From contig NZ_DATGQG010000152.1 of NCBI RefSeq assembly GCF_035304305.1, positions 20,887 to 84,886 on the forward strand: a stretch of 64,000 nt of DNA. Reading direction: 5' to 3'. This DNA is from Ferrovibrio sp035304305 (GTDB lineage Bacteria > Pseudomonadota > Alphaproteobacteria > Ferrovibrionales > Ferrovibrionaceae). How positions within the stretch are numbered: position 1 is the stretch's first letter; every line of letters begins with the position of its first letter. The position numbers and the translations under genes were made by a program. Under the pieces are notes generated by a model. That model was not told the origin of the DNA. It ran no database searches and was given only the letters and a program-made list of their open reading frames with translations. Positions 41,534-50,883 of the stretch are shown here, piece by piece.

Positions 41534-43297
41534 ATGGCAACCAGCGGATCGCTGTCGACAAATTCGGACCGGAAGATGCTCGGGCCCGCCGAAACGCCCG
41601 TGTCGCTGCAGCAATGGGGCGCGCCCCCGCGCGCCGTGCGCCGGCGGGCGGCTGCCGTGGATTGCGGCTGGGGCCGGCTGCTCTTCGGGCAGACATTCGA
41701 TTGCCCCGAACAGCTGGTCGATCGCCTGCTTGAGGAAGCAACCGGCGAGCGCGACATCGCCTTCTATGTGCGCGAGCCGCATGTCGTGCTCTCGATCGCC
41801 CCGCAGGCCCTGTTCCTCGATCCGTCCAATGCCTTCCGCCTGCCTCTGGAGGCGGCCATGCCTGAAGAGGGCGACACGGCAGTGCGGGTCCGCCTGGCGC
41901 GACCGGCTGACGAATCCGAGATCAACCGCCTCTATACTTCGCGCGGCATGGTCCCCCTGCGGGAGGGCTACTGCGCCGATCTGCATCCCGCAGTGGAGAT
42001 CCTGGTAGCCGAGGCACCCGGCGCCGATGGCCGGCTGCTGGGCGTCGTGATGGGCGTGGATCATGCCCGGGCATTCCGCGACCCCGATAACGGTGCCAGC
42101 CTCTGGGCATTGTCCGTCGATCCGCAGGCTTCTCCTCCCGGGATCGGGCGCGCCTTGACCCTGGAGCTTGCACGGCGCATGCGAAAGGCCGGCCGGGCGT
42201 TTCTCGACCTGTCCGTGATGCATGACAACGAGCAGGCAATCGCTCTCTACAAGCAGCTCGGATTCGTGCAGATCCCGGTTTACTGCATCAAGACGCGGAA
42301 CTCGATCAACCAGAAGCTCTATATCGGCCCGGCCATCGACGGCGAAGTGAATATCTATGCCCGCATCCTGATTGACGAAGCGCGCCGCCGGGGCATCGGC
42401 GTGGAAATCGAAGATGCCGCGGCGGGAATTTTCAGCCTGCAGCACGGCGCACGCAAGGTCTGCTGCCGCGAAAGCCTGAGCGACTTCACCACCGCGGTGG
42501 CGATGAGCCGCTGCGACGACAAGGCGCTGACCAGGCGGCTGCTGGCGAGGGCAGGCCTCGCGGTGCCCGACCAGCAGGATATCAAATCGCCCGAGGATGC
42601 CGTGGCGTTTCTGGAGAAGCACCGCCGGATCGTGATCAAGCCCGCCCGGGGCGAGCAGGGCAGGGGAGTCTTCGTCGACCTGCGCCGCCGCAGCGAGGTT
42701 CTGGTTGCCTACGAGACGGCCCGGCGCCATGACAGTCATGTTATCGCTGAAGAATACGTCGTGGGCGACGATCTGCGCGTGATCGTGATCGACAGCGAGG
42801 TGGTGGCCGCCGCCATCCGCCGCCCGGCCACGATTATCGGCGACGGCGTGCACAGCGTGATCGAGCTGATCGAGAAGCAGAGCAGGCGCCGGGCGGCGGC
42901 AACCGGTGGCGAGAGCCGCATTCCGCTGGACGAGGAAACCGAGCGCTGCGTGCGCTCCGCCGGTTTCGGCTTCACCGACATTCTGGGGCAGGGCGAGAGC
43001 CTGGCGGTGCGCAAGACCGCCAATCTGCATACCGGCGGCACCATCCACGACGTGACCGAGCATCTGCATCCGGCGATCGCGGAGGCAGCGGTCAAGGCTG
43101 CCGCCGTCCTGCACATGCCGGTGGTCGGTTTCGATTTCATCGTGCGGGCGCCCGACCAGCCCTATTACCGCTTCATCGAGGCCAATGAACGGCCCGGCCT
43201 CGCCAATCACGAACCGCAGCCCACGGCGGAGAAGTTCATCGACTTCCTGTTTCCGGAAACCAAGGCAGCCTGGGCGCATGCCGGAGGAAGGGGATGA
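41534..43297 (+). CDS. ngg: N-acetylglutaminylglutamine synthetase (GNAT + ATP-grasp)
   Basis: A 587-residue bifunctional enzyme. After an N-terminal ~110 residues comes a GNAT acetyltransferase (about 115-265; LWALSVDPQASPPGIGRALTLELARRM). An ATP-grasp ligase follows (about 330-585; RIVIKPARGEQGRGVFVDL, IAEEYVVGDDLRVIVID, GFDFIVRAPDQPYYRFIEANERPGL). This domain pairing is specific to Ngg, which acetylates and joins two glutamines to form the precursor of the osmoprotectant NAGGN. It follows the amidotransferase by 34 bases and overlaps the peptidase start (ATGA). Confidence 0.95.
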   Translation: MATSGSLSTNSDRKMLGPAETPVSLQQWGAPPRAVRRRAAAVDCGWGRLLFGQTFDCPEQLVDRLLEEATGERDIAFYVREPHVVLSIAPQALFLDPSNAFRLPLEAAMPEEGDTAVRVRLARPADESEINRLYTSRGMVPLREGYCADLHPAVEILVAEAPGADGRLLGVVMGVDHARAFRDPDNGASLWALSVDPQASPPGIGRALTLELARRMRKAGRAFLDLSVMHDNEQAIALYKQLGFVQIPVYCIKTRNSINQKLYIGPAIDGEVNIYARILIDEARRRGIGVEIEDAAAGIFSLQHGARKVCCRESLSDFTTAVAMSRCDDKALTRRLLARAGLAVPDQQDIKSPEDAVAFLEKHRRIVIKPARGEQGRGVFVDLRRRSEVLVAYETARRHDSHVIAEEYVVGDDLRVIVIDSEVVAAAIRRPATIIGDGVHSVIELIEKQSRRRAAATGGESRIPLDEETERCVRSAGFGFTDILGQGESLAVRKTANLHTGGTIHDVTEHLHPAIAEAAVKAAAVLHMPVVGFDFIVRAPDQPYYRFIEANERPGLANHEPQPTAEKFIDFLFPETKAAWAHAGGRG

Positions 43298-44427
43298 AGA
43301 ATCTCGTCATCGACCGCGACTACATGCTGAACATCCTGCGCGGGCTGCTTGCCATTCCGAGCCCCAGCGGGATGACCGACGCGGCAGTCGCCTTTGTCTG
43401 CGCCGAACTGGAAAGTCTTGGCATTCCCTATGAACTGACGCGCCGTGGCGCCATCCGCGCCGATCTGAAGGGCCGGCGCAATTCACCCGACCGTGCGATC
43501 GTGTCGCATCTCGATACGCTGGGAGCCATGGTCAAGGGATTCTGGCCCAATGGCAGGCTGGAAGTGGTGCCGATCGGCACCTGGTCGGCGCGTTTCGCCG
43601 AAGGGGCGCGCTGCCTCGTACATACAGACGCCAATACCACCGTGCGCGGCAGCATCCTGCCGCACAAGGCGTCCGGCCATGTCTATAACGAGGAGGTCGA
43701 TACCCAGCCGATCGCCTGGAGCAATCTGGAAGTGCGGCTCGACGAGCGGACTTCGAATCCCGAGCAGACGAAGGCGCTGGGTATCCATGTCGGCGACACG
43801 ATTTCCATCGATACCGCGCCCGAATTCCTCGATAACGGCTTCATCGTGGCGCGGCATCTCGACGACAAGGCCGGCGTCGCGGCGATGCTGGCAGCGGCCC
43901 GCGCCATATGCGAGGCGGAGGTCACCCTGCCGATCGACTGCCATCTGATCTTCACGATTTCGGAGGAAGTCGGTGTCGGCGCCTCCACGGTACTGCACGG
44001 CGATGTCGCCGAGCTGGTCTCGATCGACAACGGCACCATCGCGCCGGGGCAGTATACCAGCGAGTTCGGCGTCACCATCGCGATGCAGGATTCCAGCGGT
44101 CCGTTCGACCGCCACCTGACCCGCAGCCTGCTCGACCTCTGCGCCCGCTACCGCATCGAGCATGCCCGCGACGTTTTCCGCTACTACCGCAGCGACGCGG
44201 CCTCCGCGGTTGAAGCCGGCAACGACATCCGCACCTCGCTGGTCTGCTTCGCGCTGGATGCCTCCCATGGCTATGAGCGGACGCATGTCGAGTCGCTCGA
44301 GGCGCTGGCGCGGCTGCTCTGCCTCTACATGCAGTCCAAGCCGCTCTTCGCGCGCGATGACCAGGCACTCGGACCTCCGGGCGACCTGCCGCCCACGCGC
44401 GCCGACCTGATCCCGGTCGCGGAGTAG
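43294..44427 (+). CDS. M42-family peptidase of the NAGGN osmoprotectant system
   Basis: A 377-residue co-catalytic zinc aminopeptidase of family M42/M20-like fold. Metal-binding elements are IVSHLDTLG, FIVARHLDDKAGVAA and TISEEVGVGAS (catalytic Glu-Glu), with a C-terminal CFALDASHGYERTHVESLEAL. It is the regular third gene of NAGGN loci. The role there is unproven; turnover or maturation of the dipeptide is plausible. The operon probably ends here, as 70 bases separate it from the next gene, which has its own operator. Confidence 0.92.
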   Translation: MKNLVIDRDYMLNILRGLLAIPSPSGMTDAAVAFVCAELESLGIPYELTRRGAIRADLKGRRNSPDRAIVSHLDTLGAMVKGFWPNGRLEVVPIGTWSARFAEGARCLVHTDANTTVRGSILPHKASGHVYNEEVDTQPIAWSNLEVRLDERTSNPEQTKALGIHVGDTISIDTAPEFLDNGFIVARHLDDKAGVAAMLAAARAICEAEVTLPIDCHLIFTISEEVGVGASTVLHGDVAELVSIDNGTIAPGQYTSEFGVTIAMQDSSGPFDRHLTRSLLDLCARYRIEHARDVFRYYRSDAASAVEAGNDIRTSLVCFALDASHGYERTHVESLEALARLLCLYMQSKPLFARDDQALGPPGDLPPTRADLIPVAE

Positions 44428-44453
44428 CTTGCCCCCGGCTTGCTTGCCATGCA

Positions 44454-44476
44454 AATAATTGTACGGGCAAACTATT
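44454..44476 (+). promoter_or_regulatory. Candidate MarR operator upstream of the FAH-family gene
   Basis: An imperfect 23-bp palindrome whose outer parts read AATAATTGT and CAAACTATT. It resembles the palindromes at 46874 and 51468 (common pattern AATAGTT ... AACTATT) and lies 22 bases before the start codon. Confidence 0.5.
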
Positions 44477-44497
44477 GCGGGCCGGCGGGAGGAACTC

Positions 44498-45361
44498 ATG
44501 CGGATCTGCCGCTTCGATGGCAATCACATCGGCGTGGTCGAGGGCGACAGCGTCTACGACGTCACGGCGCTGTTCGATCTCAAGCCGACATGGCCGCTGC
44601 CGCAGGGCGACTGGATCATGCGGCAGCTGCCTGATCTTCTCCCGAGGATCCGGGACCAGTTCCGGACGTCAAAGGCGGCGCCGCTGCAATCCGTGCGGCT
44701 GGAAAGCCCGGTTGCCAATCCCGGCAAGATCATCGGGGCGCCGATCAACTACCGCGCCCATATCGACGAGGCCAATGCCGACAGGGACATCAACCACGGC
44801 AAGACCTTCACCTCGCTGGACCAGTATGGCCTGTTCATCAAGGCGAATTCGGCCCTGATCGGCCCGAGTGACGAGGTACAGCTGCGGTTTGACGATCGCC
44901 GCAACGATCACGAGGTCGAGCTGGCCGTCATCATTGGCAGGGAAGCCCGGTTCGTGCCGCGCGAGCGGGCGCTCGACCATGTGCTGGGCTACTGCATCGG
45001 GCTCGACATGACCGTGCGCGGGCCGGAATTCCCCGGCTTCCGCAAGTCGCTGGACACCTTCGCCGTACTGGGGCCATGGCTGGTCACCAGGGACGAGATC
45101 GCCGATCCGAACGATCTGGCGCTCAGCATCCGGGTGAATGGCGAAACCCGGCAGGATTCCAGGACCAGCTATCTCATCTTCGACGTGCAGAAGCTGATCG
45201 AATATGCCTCACGCTTCTACACGCTGCATCCGGGCGACGTGATCATGACCGGCACCCCGGAAGGCGTCTCCCAGGTCAATCCGGGCGACGTGATGGACGC
45301 CAGCATCGAGAAGATTGGCAGCATGCAGGTCAGGATCGCGCGCGACTGGGCTCGCCCCTGA
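44498..45361 (+). CDS. Fumarylacetoacetate hydrolase (FAH) family protein
   Basis: A 287-residue FAH-superfamily enzyme. Metal ligands are expected in NDHEVELAVIIG (E-x-E) and GLDMTVRG (Asp). GAPINYRAHIDEA, FIKANSALIGPSD and VIMTGTPEGVSQVNPGD are family signatures. Members cleave or hydrate beta-diketone acids or decarboxylate oxaloacetate. The short N-terminal domain (MRICRFDGNHIGVVEGDSVYDVT) is normal. Start at 44498 follows a GGGAGGA site. It ends 4 bases from the convergent MFS gene. The shared operator type suggests a part in hydroxycinnamate or other aromatic catabolism, but no substrate can be assigned. Confidence 0.88.
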   Translation: MRICRFDGNHIGVVEGDSVYDVTALFDLKPTWPLPQGDWIMRQLPDLLPRIRDQFRTSKAAPLQSVRLESPVANPGKIIGAPINYRAHIDEANADRDINHGKTFTSLDQYGLFIKANSALIGPSDEVQLRFDDRRNDHEVELAVIIGREARFVPRERALDHVLGYCIGLDMTVRGPEFPGFRKSLDTFAVLGPWLVTRDEIADPNDLALSIRVNGETRQDSRTSYLIFDVQKLIEYASRFYTLHPGDVIMTGTPEGVSQVNPGDVMDASIEKIGSMQVRIARDWARP

Positions 45362-45365
45362 GCGT

Positions 45366-46811
45366 TCAGTCCATGGCGCAGAGCGGCCGCGCCACGTCTT
45401 CCAGCGCCTTCCGTTCGGCGGCCACGCCGAAGACCGCCTGGATGACGCCGGCTGCGATCATCAGCGCAGCGCCGATCAGGTAGCCAACCAGCACCGCTTC
45501 CCGCAATCCGGTGTCGATCAGGGCGCCGAACAGGAAAGGGGCAACCACGCCGCCCAGCCCGGTTCCCACGGCATAGAAGATGGCTATGGCCAGCGCGCGC
45601 ATTTCGATGGGGAATGTCTCGCTGACTGTCAGGTAGGCCGAACTTGCCGCCGCGGAGGCAAAGAAAAAGATCACCATCCAGGCGATGGTCTGGGTCCGAC
45701 TGTCGAGCAGTCCCTGCTGGAACAGCAACCCGCTGACAGTGAGCAGAATTCCGGAAAGAATAAAGGTGATGCTGATCATCGGCCGGCGTCCCACCGTATC
45801 GAACAGCCGGCCCAGCAGGATCGGGCCGAGCACGTTGCCCAGTGCGAAAGGCAGGATGTACCAGCCGACCTGTCCGGCGGGCACGTCGTAGAAGTCGGTC
45901 AGCACCAGCGCATAGGTGAAGAAGATCGCGTTATAGAAGAAGGCCTGCGCCGTCATCAGGCTCAGACCCACCAGGGTGCGGCGGCGATGCCGGTGCAGCA
46001 GGACGGCGGCGATTTCCGCGAAGGACGCGTGGGGCCGCTGCCGGAGCTGCAGGCCCGGCGCCGCGGGTTCGCCCAGGCGGTGGCCCGCGGCGCTGAAGCG
46101 GCCCTCGATGTCTGCCGTGACGGCGTCTGCCTGCGCGGCACGGCCATGGGTGAGCAGCCAGCGGGGGCTTTCCGGAATCCACGCGCGCATCGCCATGATC
46201 GGCAGGGCCAGAATCGCACCGATCAGGAAGCAGCTGCGCCAGCCCCAGTCCTCGGGGAGGATGGACGGATCGAGCAGCAGGATGGAACCGGCAGCCCCGA
46301 GGCCTGCGCCCATCCAGAAGCTGCCGTTGATCACAAGATCGGTCCAGCCGCGCACGCGGGCGGGGATGAGTTCCTGGATTGTCGAATTGATCGCGGCATA
46401 TTCGCCGCCGATTCCGGCCCCGGTCGCAAAGCGGAAGAGCGCAAAGCTCCAGATGTCCCAGGAGAAGGCAGTCGCCGCCGTAGCCGCAGCGTAGAGAATG
46501 AGGGTGACGAAAAAGAGAAGCCGGCGTCCCAGCCGGTCGGCCAGCCAGCCGAAGAACAGCGCGCCGATCACCGCGCCGGCCAGATAGGCGCTGTTGGCCA
46601 GGCCGACTTCGGTGTTGCTGAGGCGCAGCGCCGGGCTTTCCTTCAGGGCACCCGCCACCGATCCGGCCAGGGTCACTTCGAGGCCGTCCAGGATCCAGGT
46701 AATGCCGAGGGCCGCGACGACCAGCGTATGGAAGCGCCCCCAGGGCAGCCGGTCCAGCCGCTGGGGAATATTGCTGGTCACGAACTGTCCGGAAGGGCGG
46801 TGATCTGCCAT
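45366..46811 (-). CDS. MFS transporter, probable aromatic-acid/metabolite symporter
   Basis: A 481-residue major facilitator protein with 12 predicted helices. The MFS signatures are FGWLADRLGRR between helices 2 and 3, RFATGAGIGGEYAAINSTIQEL in helices 4-5, and LLGRLFDTVGRRP in the second half. The DGLEVTLAGSV segment in helix 1 is typical of the AAHS/sugar-type metabolite:proton symporters. It is divergent from the hydratase-ligase-thiolase genes, with a palindromic operator between, so uptake of hydroxycinnamates or related acids is the most economical inference. Confidence 0.88.
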   Translation of the reverse strand: MADHRPSGQFVTSNIPQRLDRLPWGRFHTLVVAALGITWILDGLEVTLAGSVAGALKESPALRLSNTEVGLANSAYLAGAVIGALFFGWLADRLGRRLLFFVTLILYAAATAATAFSWDIWSFALFRFATGAGIGGEYAAINSTIQELIPARVRGWTDLVINGSFWMGAGLGAAGSILLLDPSILPEDWGWRSCFLIGAILALPIMAMRAWIPESPRWLLTHGRAAQADAVTADIEGRFSAAGHRLGEPAAPGLQLRQRPHASFAEIAAVLLHRHRRRTLVGLSLMTAQAFFYNAIFFTYALVLTDFYDVPAGQVGWYILPFALGNVLGPILLGRLFDTVGRRPMISITFILSGILLTVSGLLFQQGLLDSRTQTIAWMVIFFFASAAASSAYLTVSETFPIEMRALAIAIFYAVGTGLGGVVAPFLFGALIDTGLREAVLVGYLIGAALMIAAGVIQAVFGVAAERKALEDVARPLCAMD

Positions 46812-46873
46812 TCTTCATCGACACCGGAGGTGCCTTTTTGTGCCGGTGAAAGGGTCTTGCCTCCCCCGGGCAG

Positions 46874-46896
46874 AATAGTTATGGTCCATAACAATT
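46874..46896. promoter_or_regulatory. Palindromic operator between the MFS and hydratase genes
   Basis: AATAGTTATGG (46874-46884) and CCATAACAATT (46886-46896) form an 11-bp-arm palindrome with one mismatch around a central T; the inner 7 bp are perfect. It sits in the 105-base divergent gap, 20 bases upstream of the hydratase ATG, typical of MarR-family control. Confidence 0.7.
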
Positions 46897-46916
46897 ATTG
46901 AACCAACGCAATTCCG

Positions 46917-47729
46917 ATGCATCTGAATCCGATCGAACGGTCCGACCATTCCCTTCTCAACCTGCCCGCCACGCTCGGCTTCGAACTGGAGGACGGCATC
47001 GGCATCCTGCGGCTGACCCGGGCGGAAAAGCGCAACGCACTGGACAATGCGACCATCCTCGGTCTGCACCGGTTTTTCGCCAATCCGCCGGACGGCGTAA
47101 AGGTCGTCATCATCGATGGCGAGGGCGAGCATTTCTCCGCCGGTCTGGACCTGAGCGCGACCCAGGAATTGTCGGCCACCGAAGGGGTCGGCCATTCCAT
47201 GATGTGGCATGAGGCCTTCCGGCATATCCAGTTCGGCCGCGTGCCGGTCATCTCGGTCCTGCATGGCGCGGTGATCGGCGGCGGGCTTGAACTGGCTGCG
47301 TCCACGCATATCCGTATTGCCGAGGCGAGCAGCTTTTACGCCCTGCCCGAGGGCCAGCGCGGCATTTTCGTCGGCGGCGGCGGATCGGTGCGGATTCCGC
47401 GGCTGATCGGCGTGGCACGCATGATGGACATGATGCTGACCGGCCGCGTGTATGATGCGGAAGCCGGCCATGCCATCGGCCTGTCGCAGTATCTTGTCGG
47501 TCGGGGCGAAGGCATGCCGAAGGCGCTGGAGCTTGCGCGCAAGATTGCCGGCAATGCGCCGATGACGAATTTTGCGGTGATGCACGCGCTGCCGCGCATC
47601 GCCGAGAGCAGTCCGGAATCCGGCTACATGATGGAGGCGATGATCTCTTCCATCGCGCAGGCCGATATTGAAGCGAAAACCCGCATCCGCGATTTCCTGG
47701 AGAAGCGCGCCGGGAAAGTCGCCAAATAA
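46917..47729 (+). CDS. Enoyl-CoA hydratase/crotonase family protein
   Basis: A 270-residue crotonase-fold enzyme. Both hydratase glutamates are present, E125 in GAVIGGGLELA and E145 in YALPEGQRG, with the same 20-residue spacing as in classical enoyl-CoA hydratase (E144/E164). Hydroxycinnamoyl-CoA hydratase-lyases that release vanillin have Ser at the first position, so this protein looks like a true hydratase. It precedes the feruloyl-CoA synthase-like gene by 48 bases. Likely substrate: feruloyl- or p-coumaroyl-CoA. No strong ribosome-binding site is seen before the ATG at 46917. Confidence 0.88.
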   Translation: MHLNPIERSDHSLLNLPATLGFELEDGIGILRLTRAEKRNALDNATILGLHRFFANPPDGVKVVIIDGEGEHFSAGLDLSATQELSATEGVGHSMMWHEAFRHIQFGRVPVISVLHGAVIGGGLELAASTHIRIAEASSFYALPEGQRGIFVGGGGSVRIPRLIGVARMMDMMLTGRVYDAEAGHAIGLSQYLVGRGEGMPKALELARKIAGNAPMTNFAVMHALPRIAESSPESGYMMEAMISSIAQADIEAKTRIRDFLEKRAGKVAK

Positions 47730-47777
47730 CCGACGGTCCGGCGGGACCGCCGGCCAGGCCGCTGGGAGGAAACAGAA

Positions 47778-49643
47778 ATGCCGCACCCGCATCGCGAGGT
47801 TCGGTTCGGACGTGCCGATACGGAGCTGACCCGTCGAGCCGACGGAACCATCCTGATGCGCTCGCCGGAGCCGCTCGGACCCTATCCCGACAAGCTCACG
47901 GAACGGCTGCTGCACTGGAGCAGGGTGGCTCCCGATCGCATCTTTGCCGCCCAGCGTGACGAGACCGGCGGCTGGCGCGAGCTGACTTATGCCGAAACCC
48001 TGCGACAGGTGCGTGCCGTCGGACAGGCGTTGCTGGATCGCGGGCTTTCCGCCGATCGGCCGGTGGCCATTCTCTCCGACAACGACCTCGAGCATCTCGT
48101 CCTCTGCCTGGCCGCACAGCATGTCGGCATTCCGTCGGCGGCGATCTCGCCCGCCTATTCGCTGGTTTCGACCGACTACGGCAAGCTGCGCCACGTTCTT
48201 GGCCTGCTGCAGCCGGGCATGGTTTTCGCCGCGGATGGCGAGCGCTTTGCCAAGGCCATAAATGCGGCAGTGACGGGTGAGGCCGAGATCGTCACCACCC
48301 GGCATGCCGTATCGGGCCGTCCCACCACGGAATACCGGACACTGCTCGCCACGGAACCCACCGATGCGGTCGAACGCGCGCATGCCGCGGTCGGTCCTGA
48401 TACCGTCGCCAAACTGCTGTTCACGTCCGGCTCCACCGGCATGCCGAAAGGAGTGATCAACACCCAGCGCATGCTGTGCAGCAACCAGCAGATGATCCTG
48501 CAGTCGCTGCCGGTCTTCGGCGAGGAGCCGCCGGTGTTCATCGACTGGCTGCCCTGGAACCACACCTTCGGCGGCAACCATAATGTCGGGATCACGCTTT
48601 ACAATGGCGGCACGCTCTATCTGGACGACGGCAAGCCGGTGCCGGCGTTGATCGAGCGGACGGTGCGCAATCTGCGCGACGTCGCGCCCACGGTCTACTT
48701 CAACGTTCCAAAGGGCTTCGAGATGCTGCTGCCCTACCTGCGGGCGGAAAAGCAGCTACGCGAGACCTTTTTCAGCCGGCTGAAGATGATCTTCTATGCC
48801 GGAGCCGCATTGTCACAGCATGTCTGGAGCGCGCTGGAGGATCTCGCAATCGAAACAATCGGCATGCGCATCCCGATCATCAGCGGATTGGGGGCGACCG
48901 AGACAGCGCCATTCGCCATATGCGCGAACTGGCCGGTCGACCGTTCCGGCGTCATCGGTCTCCCCGTTCCGGCCCAGGAACTGAAGCTGGTGCCGAACGG
49001 GCGCAAGCTGGAAGTGCGGGTCCGCGGCCCGAATGTCACGCCCGGCTACTGGCGGATGCCAGAGATCAGCGCCAGGGCCTTCGACGAGGAAGGCTATTAC
49101 CTGATGGGAGATGCCGCCTGCTTCATCGATCCCGAGCGGCCGGAAAAGGGGCTGCTCTTCGATGGGCGCATCTCCGAGGATTTCAAGCTGACCAGCGGCA
49201 CCTGGGTCAGCGTCGGACCGCTGCGTGGCCGCTTCATTGCCCATTGCGCGCCGCTGGTGCGCGACGTCGTCATCGCCGGCCATGACCGCGACGCCCTCGC
49301 CGCGCTCGTTTTCATCGATGTCGAGAACTGCCGTGCACTCTGCCCCGACCTCCCGCCGGGTGCCGATGTTGCGGCGATCGTCAATCATCCCGTCATCCGC
49401 GAGCGTTTCCGCGAGATGCTCGGCCGCTTTGCCGCCCAAGCCACGGGCAGTGCCAACCGGATCACCCGCATCGCACTGGTGGACGAACTGCCGTCGTTGG
49501 ATGCCGGCGAGGTGACCGACAAGGGCTCGATCAACCAGCGCGCCGTGCTCGACCACCGGGCCGACCTCGTGGACGATCTTTACGCCGAAAGCCCCTCTGA
49601 CCGAGTCATCATAGCTGCAACAGGACTGGCCCATGTCGCATAA
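47778..49643 (+). CDS. Feruloyl-CoA synthase-like acyl-CoA ligase
   Basis: A 621-residue ANL-superfamily adenylating enzyme. It has the P-loop-like LLFTSGSTGMPKGVINT, then FIDWLPWNHTFGGNHNVGITLYNGGTLYLDDGKP, characteristic of the feruloyl-CoA synthase branch, then SGLGATETAPFA, YYLMGDAACFID and DGRISEDFKLTSGTWVSVG. It would activate ferulate, p-coumarate or a related acid with ATP and CoA. A GGGAGGAAACAG site precedes the start, and the end overlaps the thiolase start by 11 bases, so hydratase, ligase and thiolase form one operon. Confidence 0.88.
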   Translation: MPHPHREVRFGRADTELTRRADGTILMRSPEPLGPYPDKLTERLLHWSRVAPDRIFAAQRDETGGWRELTYAETLRQVRAVGQALLDRGLSADRPVAILSDNDLEHLVLCLAAQHVGIPSAAISPAYSLVSTDYGKLRHVLGLLQPGMVFAADGERFAKAINAAVTGEAEIVTTRHAVSGRPTTEYRTLLATEPTDAVERAHAAVGPDTVAKLLFTSGSTGMPKGVINTQRMLCSNQQMILQSLPVFGEEPPVFIDWLPWNHTFGGNHNVGITLYNGGTLYLDDGKPVPALIERTVRNLRDVAPTVYFNVPKGFEMLLPYLRAEKQLRETFFSRLKMIFYAGAALSQHVWSALEDLAIETIGMRIPIISGLGATETAPFAICANWPVDRSGVIGLPVPAQELKLVPNGRKLEVRVRGPNVTPGYWRMPEISARAFDEEGYYLMGDAACFIDPERPEKGLLFDGRISEDFKLTSGTWVSVGPLRGRFIAHCAPLVRDVVIAGHDRDALAALVFIDVENCRALCPDLPPGADVAAIVNHPVIRERFREMLGRFAAQATGSANRITRIALVDELPSLDAGEVTDKGSINQRAVLDHRADLVDDLYAESPSDRVIIAATGLAHVA

Positions 49644-50883
49644 GCCCGCAGGATTGACCATTTCCTTCGACGATATCTGGCTGCTGGACGGCGTGCGCAC
49701 GCCCTTTGCCGACTACATGGGGCCCTTTGCGGAAGTCTCGCCGATCGATCTCGGGATCAAGGCGGCCCGCGAAGTCCTGAAGAAGGCGGAGGTCGAACCG
49801 CAGGAGGTTGGCACCGTCGTGGCCGGCAACATGGCCCAGGCCTCCTATGACGCCTATATGCTGCCGCGCCATATCGGCCTGTATTCCGGCGTGCCGATTG
49901 AGGTGCCGGCCCATATGGTGCAGCGGGTCTGCGGCACGGGCATCGAGGCCGTTATCCAGGCCTCCACGGCGATCAGGCTGGGCCAGACCGAAGTTGGCCT
50001 CGTCGTGGGTACGGAGTCGATGAGCCGCAATCCCGTCGCCGCATACACCCACCGCAACGGCTTCCGCATGGGGCAGGTCGAGTTCAAGGATTTCCTCTGG
50101 GAAGCGCTGATCGACACCGCTCCGGGCATCATGATGGGCGACACCGCCGAGAATCTGGCGCGTGAATACCAGATCACCCGCGAGGAGGTGGATGCCTACG
50201 CCGCCGAGAGCTTCGACCGTGCCTGCAGGGCGAAAAAGAGCGGCTTTCTGGCTGGCGAGATCGCGCCGGTGACCAGCGAGGAATTCGAACTCCCGGGCTA
50301 CAACAAGCGCGGCATCAGGCTCAGCCGCAAGGCGCCGGAGGTAACGGAAGACACCCATATCCGGCCGTCTCCGGTGGAGGTGCTGGCGAAAATCCGGCCG
50401 GCTTTCGGCGGCGTGCAGACCGGCGGCAACAGTTCCGGAGTGGTCGACGGTGCCGCGGCGGCCATCGTGGTGTCCGGAAACTATCTGAACGGCAGCAGGA
50501 AGAAGCCGCTGGCACGCATCGTCGCCGGCGCCAGCGTCGGCGTGCGGCCGGAGGTAATGGGGATCGGACCGGTGCCGGCGATCCAGGCGGTCTGCGACAA
50601 GGCCGGCATCGCCGTCGAGGATGTCGATCGCTTCGAGATCAACGAGGCCTTCGGCGCCCAGGTGATGGCCTGCATGCGGGCGCTGAACATTCCGCGCGAC
50701 AAGCTGAACGTCAATGGCGGCGCCATCGCCATCGGCCATCCGCTGGGTGCCACCGGCGTGCGGCTGGCAGTTACCGTATCACGCGAATTGCAGCGGTCGG
50801 GCCTGCGCTATGGCATTGCCTCGGCCTGCATCGGCGGCGGACAGGGAATTGCGCTGCTGGTGGAAAATCCTGCGGCGGCCTAG
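49633..50883 (+). CDS. Thiolase-family acyl-CoA C-acyltransferase
   Basis: A 416-residue thiolase. The acyl-accepting cysteine is C100 in MVQRVCGTGIEA; NEAFGAQ, GHPLGATGVRL and the C-terminal catalytic cysteine in ACIGGGQG are intact. It is therefore an active thiolase. In this operon it could split the beta-ketoacyl-CoA made from feruloyl- or coumaroyl-CoA into acetyl-CoA and vanilloyl- or 4-hydroxybenzoyl-CoA. Acting as a beta-ketoadipyl-CoA thiolase for the pca pathway is the alternative; pcaIJ is absent nearby. It converges on the marR gene (gap of none, adjacent stops). Confidence 0.9.
   Translation: MSHKPAGLTISFDDIWLLDGVRTPFADYMGPFAEVSPIDLGIKAAREVLKKAEVEPQEVGTVVAGNMAQASYDAYMLPRHIGLYSGVPIEVPAHMVQRVCGTGIEAVIQASTAIRLGQTEVGLVVGTESMSRNPVAAYTHRNGFRMGQVEFKDFLWEALIDTAPGIMMGDTAENLAREYQITREEVDAYAAESFDRACRAKKSGFLAGEIAPVTSEEFELPGYNKRGIRLSRKAPEVTEDTHIRPSPVEVLAKIRPAFGGVQTGGNSSGVVDGAAAAIVVSGNYLNGSRKKPLARIVAGASVGVRPEVMGIGPVPAIQAVCDKAGIAVEDVDRFEINEAFGAQVMACMRALNIPRDKLNVNGGAIAIGHPLGATGVRLAVTVSRELQRSGLRYGIASACIGGGQGIALLVENPAAA

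Noticed and set aside
45315..46901. A 528-codon plus-strand open frame
   Set aside because: Lies opposite the MFS transporter gene, whose helices and signature loops are convincing.
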